DNA of 64,000 nt from Robiginitalea biformata HTCC2501 (GCF_000024125.1 NC_013222.1:186001-250000), one strand, 5' to 3'. Shown: positions 1 to 8,337, counted from the first letter of the stretch. The notes: generated by a model not told the origin, from the sequence alone. Made by a program: numbers and translations.

Positions 1-1213
1 GGCGGTCGGCGTTACCGCCGAGGGAGACCGGCTGTCCGCTGTCTCCGACATACGCGGCAACTTCCAGCCCCGGATACGTGTAATCCGGGTGGTTGAAGGC
101 AAAATTGCCCAGGCTGCACCAGGCATCCAGCGCGGCTATGCCGCCAAACCAATGACGTACCTGGCTACCGTGTGCGGTGATCCAGGCTTCCACGGCCCGT
201 GACTTGAGCAGGTCCCAGAGCAAAAATCCGTTCCCCAACAAGGCCACCAGGAGGTTGTTTCGCTGGTCCAGGGCCGACAGGTGGCGGGAAAACCGCTTCA
301 GCAGGACGGATACGGCCTCGCCGTCCTTCCGGAGTTTCCCCTGTTCCCGGCAAAGCATTTCGCTTGAAAATTCCCGGTCTTCCACGTGTGCAACCAGCCG
401 GGCATATCCTTCAAAAACATCCTGTACCCGAGAGGCATCGGCTGCCAGTTTCCCGACGCGCTTTGCAAAGTACCCCGCGATCACCAGCCCCGAGAGGAAT
501 ACCCCTCCAACCGCCCAGGGCGTCACCCATCCCGCCAGGAATGCGCCAAGCAGACCCAGGGATACCAGGCCAAAAAGGTAGGGGGCATAGCGGTAGGTAG
601 GCCGGGTAAAGGGACCGTATCCTTCCAGCCAGTCCAGCGCGGAATGGACGGTGGCACCCTTGTCGGAAATCCGAGCCACTGCGTAGTACTCCTGCCTCCA
701 GTTAACCTGTGGCGCCAGTTCGCGAATGGCTTCCTGCTTTCCCCTGACCGACCCGGTATCATTGTCGGTCAGCCATTTGGCCAGTCGTTCGGCCCCCGGC
801 AAAAGGCCACAGCGGTTGGCATACTGAAAAAAGGACCCGGGCCCGAACAGGTCCAGATCCTCGCTGAAGGCGTGCCCCGAATCACGGTACCCCGTACCCT
901 CGGGCAGGTCTTCATAATCCAGGTCCAGGACCCGGGTTTCGGTTTCGTTCAGGCGGATGAGTTCGTCGCGTTTTCGCCTTTGGTATTTCAGGTCTTCATT
1001 CCGGCCCACCAGCCAGCCAAATAGCGCCAGCAACACGAGCGATACTGCGGCAAATGCCCCATGCGAGGCGGCTGCCAAATAAAGGGCGCCGCCCGCACCC
1101 AAAAACGATAAAACGCGAAACAGGGCGGTGAGGTGCAACCGCCGGGAAATCGCCTCGCGCTCCTCCCGTAGCCCTTTAAGCCGGGCGGCATATGCCTCTC
1201 GGGGGGTCGTCAT
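1..1213 (-). CDS. MutS-family membrane ATPase, N-terminal part (runs off window)
   Basis: I translated this frame by hand: it is open from ATG at 1213 to the window edge, about 404 residues, with no stop. The product resembles the flavobacterial membrane-attached MutS relatives of about 600 residues. They have two short transmembrane pairs near the N-terminus, a helical core, and a C-terminal MutS ATPase domain, which would lie left of base 1. Visible signs are hydrophobic pairs at about residues 28-70 and 210-250, and the segment FSEDLDLFGPGSFFQ (about 115-130), typical of MutS connector/core regions. It is not canonical MutS because the mismatch-binding domain is absent. The start overlaps the stop of the upstream MmcQ/YjbR gene (ATGA), so the two are probably co-translated. 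The function is unknown, and the ATPase motifs are not in view. Confidence 0.7.
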   Translation of the reverse strand, partial: MTTPREAYAARLKGLREEREAISRRLHLTALFRVLSFLGAGGALYLAAASHGAFAAVSLVLLALFGWLVGRNEDLKYQRRKRDELIRLNETETRVLDLDYEDLPEGTGYRDSGHAFSEDLDLFGPGSFFQYANRCGLLPGAERLAKWLTDNDTGSVRGKQEAIRELAPQVNWRQEYYAVARISDKGATVHSALDWLEGYGPFTRPTYRYAPYLFGLVSLGLLGAFLAGWVTPWAVGGVFLSGLVIAGYFAKRVGKLAADASRVQDVFEGYARLVAHVEDREFSSEMLCREQGKLRKDGEAVSVLLKRFSRHLSALDQRNNLLVALLGNGFLLWDLLKSRAVEAWITAHGSQVRHWFGGIAALDAWCSLGNFAFNHPDYTYPGLEVAAYVGDSGQPVSLGGNADR

Positions 1214-1569
1214 GGCAGCGCCTCCCATTCCTTCCGGGATTTCGCGGGAAGCGATGCAACAATGAGCTCGTAGGAATGGTCGATGAGTTCCCTGAGCAGG
1301 TCTGCGGGAAGCCCCTGCAACATCACGGTATTCCAGTGGTCTTTATTCATGTGGTACCCGGGCAGGATGCGTCCGTCGTATTCCTCCCGAAGCCCCGGGA
1401 TGCGTTCGGGGTCGGCTTTCAGGTTGGCCTGGGGCGGGTGCCGATCCAGGCCGGTCAGGGCAAACATCTTCCCCATGACCTTAAAGACCAGTACGTCCTG
1501 CCCGAACGGAAAACCTTCGGTAACACCCTTTTTGGCCAGGCAATATTCCCGGAATTCCTCTATGTGCAT
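1210..1569 (-). CDS. MmcQ/YjbR family protein
   Basis: A 119-residue protein that fits the MmcQ/YjbR family (double-wing fold, about 115 residues) over its full length. Family-like features are the N-terminal helix with GVTEGFPFGQDVLVFKVMGK, the central P-x-x-A-N-L-K-A-D-P block, and GYHMNKDHWNTVML near residue 75. Members are often annotated as DNA-binding, but their role is poorly established. The gene lies 11 bp after the Dabb gene and overlaps the MutS-like gene by 4 bp, so it is likely part of the minus-strand operon. Confidence 0.85.
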   Translation of the reverse strand: MHIEEFREYCLAKKGVTEGFPFGQDVLVFKVMGKMFALTGLDRHPPQANLKADPERIPGLREEYDGRILPGYHMNKDHWNTVMLQGLPADLLRELIDHSYELIVASLPAKSRKEWEALP

Positions 1570-1580
1570 CCCCCGGACTA

Positions 1581-2000
1581 CTAATCGTTCATCGGGATCC
1601 CAGTGGAATCGTAAACGATCACCTTTTTCCAGAGGTGCTCGGACTCGGAAATAAATTCGAGGTGCGGCTGTTCCGCCTGGTAGGCGGCCTGGGCCTCGGC
1701 AGATTCAAAGGTAACGATCAGCGAATAGGTAAACGACCCGTCCACCACATCCCGGCTGGCCTGGGGCGGCGTGCCGATAAAATTCGTTTTGGCATAGGCG
1801 GAGCGGGAAAGGAACTTCTTCAGGGAGGCTTCGAATGCCTGTCGGTCTTCCTGCCTGTCCGGGTTGTGCAGCCAGAAATAGACGGTATGGGCAAAAGCAG
1901 GGTCAAAAGTCTTCATGTCGGTGTCGTTTTGGGCGGACAGCACGCCCGGCAAGAGTAGCAGGGCGGCCCCAGTGATAAAGAGAATTTTTCTGATGTTCAT
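1581..2000 (-). CDS. Secreted Dabb (stress-responsive alpha/beta barrel) domain protein
   Basis: A 139-residue protein. Residues 1-23 are a typical Sec signal peptide (lysine/arginine, hydrophobic core, then LSAQN), so the product is probably periplasmic. The remainder matches the dimeric alpha/beta barrel Dabb domain: HTVYFWL near the start, a spaced F-E-x-x-L-x-x-F-L helix, then SFTYSLIVTFES and YQAEQPHLEFI. The family includes plant stress proteins and small bacterial enzymes; no substrate can be assigned here. The gene is in the same orientation as its neighbours, 16 bp downstream of the DUF4230 gene. Confidence 0.8.
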   Translation of the reverse strand: MNIRKILFITGAALLLLPGVLSAQNDTDMKTFDPAFAHTVYFWLHNPDRQEDRQAFEASLKKFLSRSAYAKTNFIGTPPQASRDVVDGSFTYSLIVTFESAEAQAAYQAEQPHLEFISESEHLWKKVIVYDSTGIPMND

Positions 2001-2016
2001 TTATGTATGGTTTTAT

Positions 2017-2673
2017 TCAGGTATCCTTTTGGTCGTTCCCGGAAGTATACACCCGGGGGAGCATCCGGGGCTCCTTCCCGAGCTCCAGTGCTTCAAAGTT
2101 AAGCTTCCAACCGATGGTTTCCACAATTTTTTCCATTACAAGGATGGCCTCAATCGCTTCGTGCCGGGCGGAATCCATCAGTCCGCTCTCGGGAATCTTC
2201 TCGCGAATCTGCGCTTTGGCCTCCCGGTTGAGGGCCGTCATATCCTCGGGCGTGAATGCGTTGAATATCCCGTTGCGGATATCGTAAAATTCCAGTTCCG
2301 GCTCTATGGAAAGGATTTCAGGCTGCGGGAATTGCTTTAAATAAACCGTTTTCCGTTTTGGGTCGGAAGTGATTTCCAGTTTCTTGAAGTCGTATCCGAT
2401 GTGTGCTTTCGCGTGTACCACAATCAGCGCCTTTTTCTTGCTGCTGAAAAGGTTCCCGAAGTGCTCCCGCCGGTTCTCGTACCGGTAGATCTCAGCAAAA
2501 TCCCCCTCTACCGAAATGAGCTTGCAGACCGAGCGGATCTTTTCCAGGATCACGGTAGACTGGTGCTCGGTCTGGTCTTTGCGCCTTTTCCTGGTAAACA
2601 GGGCGTAAAACCAGTACATTGTCATGGCCCCCAACAGGAGCCCGAGGAATAATTCAAGCATGCCGTTTTGCAT
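2017..2673 (-). CDS. DUF4230 domain protein with N-terminal membrane anchor
   Basis: A 218-residue protein with one transmembrane helix at about residues 5-25, followed by RKRRK. This predicts a cytoplasmic-side positive patch and a periplasmic or cytoplasmic domain. The body matches DUF4230: VCKLISVEGDFAEIYRYE, then KALIVVHAKAHIGYDFKKLE, and a C-terminal helix ending with IVETIGWKLNFE. No function is known for this family. The start overlaps the DUF4260 gene by 20 bp; an alternative ATG four codons later (2661) would reduce the overlap. Confidence 0.8.
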   Translation of the reverse strand: MQNGMLELFLGLLLGAMTMYWFYALFTRKRRKDQTEHQSTVILEKIRSVCKLISVEGDFAEIYRYENRREHFGNLFSSKKKALIVVHAKAHIGYDFKKLEITSDPKRKTVYLKQFPQPEILSIEPELEFYDIRNGIFNAFTPEDMTALNREAKAQIREKIPESGLMDSARHEAIEAILVMEKIVETIGWKLNFEALELGKEPRMLPRVYTSGNDQKDT

Positions 2674-3022
2674 TTTTTCCGATTTCCCCCAGGTGGGTGT
2701 ACTGAAACCCCCGGGTATGCTTCAGGCCGTACCCGAAGATCCGGTCCATGGCGACATGACTGAACAGAATGATGCCCGCCAGCTGCAGCAGGGGGAGCGC
2801 CAGGAGCATGCCGGCTACCCAAATGGCAAAGGCAAAGCCCCGGTGGTGGAACAGGTTGTACGTCCAGGCCCCGGTAACCGGCCCGGCGAGGTAACCGACC
2901 ATCCCGATATCCGGCGTAAGGATCAGCAGCGGAAACCACCACCAGGCAAAGGGCAATTGGGCAAAAAGGAAAATTCCCCCGGCAAAAAGCAAAATTTCTT
3001 CCAGTTGCAATACGCGCTTCAT
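2654..3022 (-). CDS. DUF4260 family small membrane protein
   Basis: A 122-residue protein with about four hydrophobic segments. Family-typical motifs are a L-L-x-G-x-x-L-F-x-Q-L-P segment, WWFPLLILTPDIGMVGYL, the central YNLFHHRG, and a C-terminal HVAMDRIFGYGLKH. Together these are characteristic of DUF4260, an inner-membrane family of unknown role. It overlaps the upstream cyclase-like gene by 4 bp and the downstream DUF4230 gene by 20 bp, indicating tight co-expression. Confidence 0.85.
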   Translation of the reverse strand: MKRVLQLEEILLFAGGIFLFAQLPFAWWWFPLLILTPDIGMVGYLAGPVTGAWTYNLFHHRGFAFAIWVAGMLLALPLLQLAGIILFSHVAMDRIFGYGLKHTRGFQYTHLGEIGKNAKRHA

Positions 3023-3765
3023 AATTCCTTGAGTTTAAACAGCAGGGGCCGGCTGGGGCTCGCGTCGTTCTCGATGGCTGCCACCTGCAGGTTGAGCAGG
3101 TACCGGCCGTCCGCCAGGGAGTCCGGCACAAAGATAAGCTCCGTAATGGTAGCCGCCGGGCGCGGGTTCCCGGGCAGCCCCCAAAAAGCGGTATGGGCAG
3201 CCAGCGCCCCACCGTCCTCCTCCGGGTCCACGGAAGGCAGGTCGATGAGCAGGTGGAGTACCCCCTCCGCTGCAAGCCAGGCGGCCGCCTTAGGGTCCAG
3301 ATAGGGCGGGTTGGACCCGGACCAGCTCCGGCCTCGTTTGGAGGGCGGGTTTGGGTAGGTCCGGATCACGACTGCTTCGCAGGAAGGGGTCCCTAGGGCT
3401 TCCCGCAATTGCCCCAGGGAAACGTGTGCTCCTTTCCCGGCTGGCTCCGGTTCAATACTCACCAGGCGGGCTTCCATCCAGGGCGCGGGGGGGATCGTAT
3501 TCACCGAATACGGCCGCTCGGTAATATGCCCCATACACTCGGTATGCGTGCCGTGGGCGTGGGGGTTGAAGGTGATATCGTAAAAATTCACGGAGGCGCC
3601 TGTGGCGACGCTCCCCGTAAAACCGGGTTGGCCATGGGGTTCCAGGGTGGCCCCGGGAACGCCCCAGGCGGTTATCCCGTTGGCGCTTACGGGGATGGAC
3701 AGGTCGGTCGGGGCACTTAAATCGGCCAGGTAGGTGGTGCCGTTCTTTTCAAGTCGGGTCTGCAT
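3019..3765 (-). CDS. Cyclase family / kynurenine formamidase-like hydrolase
   Basis: A 248-residue protein. It contains the metal-binding signature of the cyclase family (HAHGTHTECMGHI, about residues 70-83) and a C-terminal block, LHLLIDLPSVDPEEDGG, that recalls the second conserved motif of kynurenine formamidases. Family members hydrolyse N-formylkynurenine, isatin or related amides using Zn or Mn. With no other kynurenine genes nearby, the substrate is unassigned. It lies 12 bp after hemW and overlaps the DUF4260 gene by 4 bp. Confidence 0.8.
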   Translation of the reverse strand: MQTRLEKNGTTYLADLSAPTDLSIPVSANGITAWGVPGATLEPHGQPGFTGSVATGASVNFYDITFNPHAHGTHTECMGHITERPYSVNTIPPAPWMEARLVSIEPEPAGKGAHVSLGQLREALGTPSCEAVVIRTYPNPPSKRGRSWSGSNPPYLDPKAAAWLAAEGVLHLLIDLPSVDPEEDGGALAAHTAFWGLPGNPRPAATITELIFVPDSLADGRYLLNLQVAAIENDASPSRPLLFKLKEL

Positions 3766-3777
3766 GTTACTGTGAAA

Positions 3778-4911
3778 TCACTTCAAATTAATCATAAATA
3801 AATCACTGGCAATCCCGTCCACGAGAAATTTGCCGGCTTCCGTGGCTACCAGGTGGCCCGACCGGGATGCCAGCAAGCCTTTTTCCAGGTAGGGGGCGGC
3901 CTGTTGGCGGAGATATTCCGCATATCGCGGGCCAAACTCGCTGCCCACGCGGTTCTCGGAGACCCCCCATTGGGTGCGGAGGCCGGTCATTACCGCTTCG
4001 TTGTACCGGTCCCGGGTGCTGAGTTGCTCCGCCTCCCAATAGGTTTTCCCTTCCGTTACGGCCCGGAGGTATTTCAGGTTGGAGGCCACATTCCAGCGGC
4101 GGTTTCCCCCGTCAAAGGAATGGGCGGAAGGCCCGATTCCCACGTAGGATTTCCCCTGCCAGTAAGCGGTGTTATTCCGGGAGTGGAACCCGGGCTTCCC
4201 GAAATTCGAGATCTCGTAATGGTCGTAACCGGCCTGCTGCAACGTTTCCACCAGGTGGGAGAAATCTTCCCGGGCACGGTGGTCGTCCACCCCGGGGGTC
4301 ACCCCTTTATCGATGAAGCGGGCCAGGGCGGTGTCGGGTTCCACCGTAAGCGCATAGGCCGAAATATGCGGGGGGTCGAAACCGAGGGCCACCTCCAGGG
4401 TTCGCTTCCAGTCATCCGGGCGGCTGCCAGGAATGCCGTAGATCAGGTCGATGGAGTAATTCGCAAACCGGGCGGCCGCGTGCTCCAGGCATTCCAGCGC
4501 TTCACGGGCCGAGTGGGCCCGGTTCATCCAGCGCAGTTCGGTTTCGTGAAAGCTTTGGATGCCGATGCTCAAACGGTTCACCGGGCTTAGGGCCAGTTCT
4601 TCCAACCGACCGGGAGGCAAATCGTCCGGGTTGGCCTCCAGGGTAATCTCCGCATCCGCAGCCAGGCCAAAGCACGCAGCTGCCCGGCGGATCAGTTGCC
4701 CGATTTCCGCCCCGGTGAGCAGAGACGGAGTGCCGCCCCCGAAATACAGGGTCTCTGCCGGCTGCCCGCCGAGTTCGTCCCGTCGCTGCTCCATCTCCAG
4801 CTCCATGGCTTCCAGCAACCCCTGTTTGTGTTTGAGGGTGGTCGAAAAATGAAAATCGCAATAGTGGCAAGCCTGCTTGCAAAATGGGATATGGAGGTAG
4901 ATTCCGGACAT
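3778..4911 (-). CDS. hemW: HemW, radical SAM heme chaperone
   Basis: A 377-residue protein of normal HemW length. The radical SAM cluster motif C11-x3-C15-x2-C18 lies in YLHIPFCKQACHYCDFHFS. It is followed by the glycine-rich SAM site TLYFGGGTPSLL and the HemW-like blocks IGIQSFHETELRWMNRAH and LIYGIPGSRPDDW. HemW proteins bind heme and deliver it to respiratory enzymes; they are often mis-annotated as coproporphyrinogen oxidase. The true HemN of this genome is at 29099-30457. It is 81 bp downstream of ruvC on the same strand. Confidence 0.92.
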   Translation of the reverse strand: MSGIYLHIPFCKQACHYCDFHFSTTLKHKQGLLEAMELEMEQRRDELGGQPAETLYFGGGTPSLLTGAEIGQLIRRAAACFGLAADAEITLEANPDDLPPGRLEELALSPVNRLSIGIQSFHETELRWMNRAHSAREALECLEHAAARFANYSIDLIYGIPGSRPDDWKRTLEVALGFDPPHISAYALTVEPDTALARFIDKGVTPGVDDHRAREDFSHLVETLQQAGYDHYEISNFGKPGFHSRNNTAYWQGKSYVGIGPSAHSFDGGNRRWNVASNLKYLRAVTEGKTYWEAEQLSTRDRYNEAVMTGLRTQWGVSENRVGSEFGPRYAEYLRQQAAPYLEKGLLASRSGHLVATEAGKFLVDGIASDLFMINLK

Positions 4912-4992
4912 GAGCAGCGGGTCGGGAGCTGGGTGTGTGGTGGGTTAAAGGTACGGCTTTTGCCAATTCCCATACGGGGGGCAATCCGGGTG

Positions 4993-5559
4993 TCACTCCG
5001 ACGTCCGGCCGGTATTCTGTTTGACAAAGGCCTCCCATCCCGAATAGGACTTCGCCCCCGTGGGCTTGCCCTGGTTGTAGAAGTGGCAGACAGCCGCTGC
5101 CAGGCCGTCCGTGCTGTCCAGGTTTTTGGGCAGGGATTTGAGCTCCAGCAGGGACTGCAGCATCCGGGCCACCTGCTCCTTGCTGGCATTCCCGTTGCCG
5201 GTGATGGCCATTTTGATCTTTTTGGGCAGGTATTCCGTAATCGGGACCTGTCGGGAAAGCCCGGCAGCCATGGCCACCCCCTGGGCCCGGCCGAGTTTCA
5301 GCATGGACTGGACGTTCTTGCCGTAAAAGGGCGCCTCGATGGCAATTTCGTCCGGGTGGTAGGTGTCGATAAGTTCCAGGGTGCGGTCGAAGATGAGTTT
5401 TAGCTTGGTGAACGGGTCGTCGTACTTGCGCAGGATAAGCTCGTTCATCTGGACGAATTCCATTTGTTTGCCCTGCACGCGTATAATGCCAAAGCCCATG
5501 ATGGTGGTCCCCGGGTCGATACCCAGGATAATGGTTTCGGATGCTGTCAGTTTACTCAT
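4993..5559 (-). CDS. ruvC: Crossover junction endodeoxyribonuclease RuvC
   Basis: A 188-residue Holliday junction resolvase. The acidic catalytic residues are visible: D in ILGIDPGTT (about residue 15), E in IAIEAPFYG (about 75), and D in STDGLAAAVCH (about 150). RuvC cleaves four-way junctions during recombination repair, acting with RuvAB. Length and motif spacing are normal. The start overlaps the upstream lipoprotein gene by 8 bp. Confidence 0.95.
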   Translation of the reverse strand: MSKLTASETIILGIDPGTTIMGFGIIRVQGKQMEFVQMNELILRKYDDPFTKLKLIFDRTLELIDTYHPDEIAIEAPFYGKNVQSMLKLGRAQGVAMAAGLSRQVPITEYLPKKIKMAITGNGNASKEQVARMLQSLLELKSLPKNLDSTDGLAAAVCHFYNQGKPTGAKSYSGWEAFVKQNTGRTSE

Positions 5560-6037
5560 CGGTTTGCAGGACTAAGGGGAGCCGGAACCTCGTGGCCACC
5601 GGGATCCCTCGCTTGAGTGCGGGTTGCAGTCGCGGCAGGCTCCGCAGGCTTCCGGTTACAATTCGCTCAAATTCCGGGTTCGCTTCCACAATCGCCGGGT
5701 GTTGTTCCACCGAAGTGATCGAAATTACCCCCTGGGCATCCACCTTAAAATCGATGTGCAGCGTATCTTTCAGGGAGGCTTGTGACCGGAATTCAAAATT
5801 TTGCAGGGTCATGGAAAGGTGCATCAGCAAAGTCTCTTCAAAACAGCGGCGCTGCACAGTCTTGTCCTCGGTTTCCTGGCAATCGTCAAACAACGGAAAC
5901 TGGTCTACTTCGTTGAAGTTGATGGTCTGAATCTCCGCGTCCACCAGTTTTTGGGTCCGTTGCTCCCGCGACTCAAACAGGTTGCAGGCGCTGAGGCAAC
6001 CGGCCAGCAGTATACCGCAAAGTACGCGATGGTTCAT
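5552..6037 (-). CDS. Putative lipoprotein with TonB-like C-terminal region
   Basis: A 161-residue protein. The N-terminus is a lipoprotein signal with lipobox LSAC (about residues 15-18). The C-terminal half resembles the C-terminal domain of Bacteroidetes energy-transducer/TonB-like proteins: LHIDFKVDAQGVISI, then a helix and IPVATRFRLPLVLQ. It lacks the usual transmembrane anchor and proline-rich linker of TonB, so a role in TonB energy transduction is not assured. It is the first gene of the long minus-strand run and overlaps ruvC by 8 bp. Confidence 0.65.
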   Translation of the reverse strand: MNHRVLCGILLAGCLSACNLFESREQRTQKLVDAEIQTINFNEVDQFPLFDDCQETEDKTVQRRCFEETLLMHLSMTLQNFEFRSQASLKDTLHIDFKVDAQGVISITSVEQHPAIVEANPEFERIVTGSLRSLPRLQPALKRGIPVATRFRLPLVLQTDE

Positions 6038-6093
6038 TCCCCAATTTTACTAGGGGGGAAATTACGATTTTATTAGTAATTCCCCGTAACATC

Positions 6094-6101
6094 TATCTTT
6101 G
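6094..6101 (+). promoter_or_regulatory. Candidate -7 promoter element for the DUF456 gene
   Basis: TATCTTTG matches the Bacteroidetes -7 consensus TAnnTTTG exactly and lies 70 bp upstream of the DUF456 start codon, in the divergent gap between the lipoprotein gene and the DUF456 gene. The -33 element is not clear. Confidence 0.5.
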
Positions 6102-6171
6102 CCTTACGTCTTATGTGTTTGCGTAGAGCTCCTGCCTCGGTGCGGCCGGACCGCTTTAAATTCATCGCCTT

Positions 6172-6687
6172 ATGGACCTTGTTTTGATCTTTTTTGGCTT
6201 GCTATGTATGATTTTGGGAGTCCTGGGCAGTTTCCTGCCGGTCCTCCCCGGCCCGCCCATCAGTTGGGTGGGGTTGCTGCTCCTGACGCTGACTTCCGCC
6301 GTACCGGACAACTGGTGGTTTCTCGGGATCACCGCGGCCGTGGCCGTGGTGGTGGTAGGCCTGGATTACTGGATCCCCGCCATGGGTACCAAACGTTTCG
6401 GGGGAAGCCGTGCCGGGATGATCGGGACCACCGTAGGCCTGCTCGTGGCGATCATCTTCCCGGTTCTGGGAATCGCAGGCATCATCATCTGGCCGTTTCT
6501 GGGCGCCGTAGTCGGGGAATTGATCAATAAATCCAATAGCCAGACCGCCCTGAAAGCTGCTTTTGGCTCGTTTGTGGGCTTCCTCACCGGGACGTTCCTC
6601 AAGTTTCTGGTCAGCATCATCTACTTTGGACTGTTCCTGTCCAAAGCGTGGGATTACCGAAGTGGATTATTCCCGTGGTTTGATTAG
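6172..6687 (+). CDS. DUF456 domain membrane protein
   Basis: A 171-residue, strongly hydrophobic protein with four to five membrane segments and glycine-rich turns. It fits DUF456: the N-terminal LGVLGSFLPVLPGPPISWVG is the family signature, and GMIGTTVGLLVAIIFPVLGI and GSFVGFLTGTFLKF follow at the usual positions. The function is unknown. It is a single gene, divergent from the long minus-strand run and convergent with the nitroreductase gene. Confidence 0.85.
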   Translation: MDLVLIFFGLLCMILGVLGSFLPVLPGPPISWVGLLLLTLTSAVPDNWWFLGITAAVAVVVVGLDYWIPAMGTKRFGGSRAGMIGTTVGLLVAIIFPVLGIAGIIIWPFLGAVVGELINKSNSQTALKAAFGSFVGFLTGTFLKFLVSIIYFGLFLSKAWDYRSGLFPWFD

Positions 6688-6765
6688 CCCTACCCCGGAC
6701 TGCCTCCTGGCGGGTCCAATCGAAACCGGGGTGGCCCGGCAAGGGTTCCTACGCACGGATTGCGC

Positions 6766-7317
6766 TTATTCCCAACTGATTTTTTCGTCCAGCGGGCTGC
6801 GCGTGCCCTCCGGAGGTGCCTCGTCGTAATACCCCATATAGAAAAAGCCCAGGCAGCGTTCCCCTTCCGCCAGGTCAAAGAATTCGCCCATATGGCGGAT
6901 CAGCCCCGGGGAACTCCAATAGGACCCGATCCCCAATTCGGTGCACACCAGCCACATGTTCTGGACGGCCATGGCCGTGGCGGCCACTTCTTCCCATTCG
7001 GGCAGCCGCTCCTCCGGGTCGCGCTGCATGCAAATGGCAATAATCGCTGCCGCGCGTTGCGGGTTGTGGTAGAGCTTCTTCGCCTTGAACTCCTTGGGGG
7101 ACGGATCTAAATCCAGGTACTTGTCGCGCAGGAACGCCCCGAGGGCTTCCCGCTTCTCCCCGGTGACTACTTTAAAACGCCAGGGTTCGGTCCGTTTGTG
7201 GGTAGGCGCCCAATTAGCAGCTTCCAGCACGCGGAACAGGGTAGCCCGGTCGATGGGCTGGTCGTTGTACTGGTCGGGGAAAATGGAACGGCGTCGGCGG
7301 ATCAGGTCTTCGATCAT
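6766..7317 (-). CDS. Nitroreductase family protein
   Basis: A 183-residue protein from ATG 7317 (MIEDLIRRRRSIFPDQY). A GTG nine codons upstream is in frame but would overlap the -7 element at 7333-7340, so the ATG is preferred. Family motifs are the N-terminal RRRSIFPDQY, ANWAPTHKRTEPWRFKVV (FMN phosphate and ring contacts), and a C-terminal LGIGSYWSSPGLIRHM plus LGFFYMGYYDE. FMN-dependent nitroreductases reduce quinones, nitro compounds or flavins with NAD(P)H. It is most like the compact YdjA-type subgroup; the substrate is unknown. Confidence 0.9.
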   Translation of the reverse strand: MIEDLIRRRRSIFPDQYNDQPIDRATLFRVLEAANWAPTHKRTEPWRFKVVTGEKREALGAFLRDKYLDLDPSPKEFKAKKLYHNPQRAAAIIAICMQRDPEERLPEWEEVAATAMAVQNMWLVCTELGIGSYWSSPGLIRHMGEFFDLAEGERCLGFFYMGYYDEAPPEGTRSPLDEKISWE

Positions 7318-7332
7318 TTGTTGAATTTTCGA

Positions 7333-7340
7333 CAAAAATA
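7333..7340 (-). promoter_or_regulatory. Candidate -7 element for the nitroreductase gene
   Basis: On the minus strand the sequence is TATTTTTG, an exact match to TAnnTTTG. It would place the transcript start about 10 bp before ATG 7317. No clear -33 TTTG was found. Confidence 0.45.
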
Positions 7341-7370
7341 ACACTTTGCACGGGTCTGCCGGCAGCCGGC

Positions 7371-8270
7371 CTATGGCTCGGGCGAACTACCCCTGAGGTG
7401 TTCGATGCAATGCTGCAGGGCGTTGCTGTGGTGGGCCCGGTTCCAGACCGCTGTCAGGACGGCGCGTTGCCGGATGCCGGACAGTTCCAAAAAGCGGACC
7501 TTCAGCTGGAAGCCGTGCTGCAGGGAAGTGGGGACGATGGCTACCCCCAGGCCGGCGGCTACCAGTTTAAAAATCGTATGGGCATGGACAGATTTGTGGG
7601 AAACCTGCGGATGGAAGCCGGCATCCTCGCAGATGCTCAGCACGGTCCGGTAATAATCCGGGCTGTATTCCGGGGTAAATAAAATAAAGGATTCCCCGGC
7701 AAATTCCCGGATGGATCCCAGGGATTTGCCGCGGAAGGGGTGGTCTTCGGGCACCACCAGCGAAAAGGTCTCCCGGATAACCGGGCAGCCCTCCAGGTCG
7801 GGCGGCAGGTCGGAGAGGCGTACAAAGCCCAGGTCGAGCCGTTCCTGGAGCAGGGCGCGGACCTGGGCCTGGTTGGAGAGTTCCTCCAGGCTCGTACGGA
7901 TATCCGGATAGCGGCTATCGAGTTCCAGGAGCAGGCGGGGGATAACTTCCTGCATGGCAGAGCCCAGGAAACCAATGCGGATCTCCCCGGCCTGCCCTTG
8001 GCCTATCCGGCGGGCTTGCCCGAAAATATTCTCCAACCGGTTGAGCTGGGGGATCAGCTGCTCCTGCAGGTAGGCCCCCGCCGGTGTAAGCCGGACTTCC
8101 CTCCGGTTGCGAAGGAGCAATTGGGTCCCCAGGTGGTATTCGAGTTGCTGGATCTGCCGGCTGAGACCGGGCTGTGTAATGTCCAGGCGTTCCGCTGCCC
8201 GGTGAAAATTCAGCAGGTCTGCAACCGCCATAAAATATCGCAGGTGCCGCAACTCAATTTGATTACTCAT
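7371..8270 (-). CDS. LysR family transcriptional regulator, divergent from hut operon
   Basis: A 299-residue protein from ATG 8270 (MSNQIELRHLRYF); ATG 8276 and TTG 8279 are alternative starts. The N-terminal winged helix is classic LysR: HLRYFMAVADLLNFHRAAERL, then ITQPGLSRQIQQLE as the recognition helix. The effector domain follows from about residue 90 (IRIGFLGSAM...). LysR regulators usually control the divergent gene, here hutH 68 bp away, in response to a pathway metabolite. It may therefore sense urocanate or a similar compound, but that is inferred only from position. The repressor HutC is the known hut regulator in many other bacteria and is not seen here. Confidence 0.9.
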   Translation of the reverse strand: MSNQIELRHLRYFMAVADLLNFHRAAERLDITQPGLSRQIQQLEYHLGTQLLLRNRREVRLTPAGAYLQEQLIPQLNRLENIFGQARRIGQGQAGEIRIGFLGSAMQEVIPRLLLELDSRYPDIRTSLEELSNQAQVRALLQERLDLGFVRLSDLPPDLEGCPVIRETFSLVVPEDHPFRGKSLGSIREFAGESFILFTPEYSPDYYRTVLSICEDAGFHPQVSHKSVHAHTIFKLVAAGLGVAIVPTSLQHGFQLKVRFLELSGIRQRAVLTAVWNRAHHSNALQHCIEHLRGSSPEP

Positions 8271-8274
8271 AGGC

Positions 8275-8310
8275 ATCAATTATTATAAAATTCGCATCAA
8301 CAATTATCAA
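8275..8310. promoter_or_regulatory. Possible operator: phased ATCAA repeats between lysR and hutH
   Basis: Three copies of ATCAA start at 8275, 8296 and 8306. Their spacings of 21 and 10 bp put them on the same face of the helix. A loose dyad, ATAAaATT...AATtAT, surrounds the middle. The site fills the 67-bp divergent gap, where LysR proteins usually bind. A -7-like TATTTTTA for hutH follows at 8321-8328. Confidence 0.35.
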
Positions 8311-8337
8311 ACCTAATGTGTATTTTTAATTTCCGCA

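Noticed and set aside
8296..8310. An FNR-like box before hutH
   Set aside because: The minus strand has TTGAT-N4 but the other half reads GTTGA rather than ATCAA; it does not fit the TGAN-N4-NTCA pattern.
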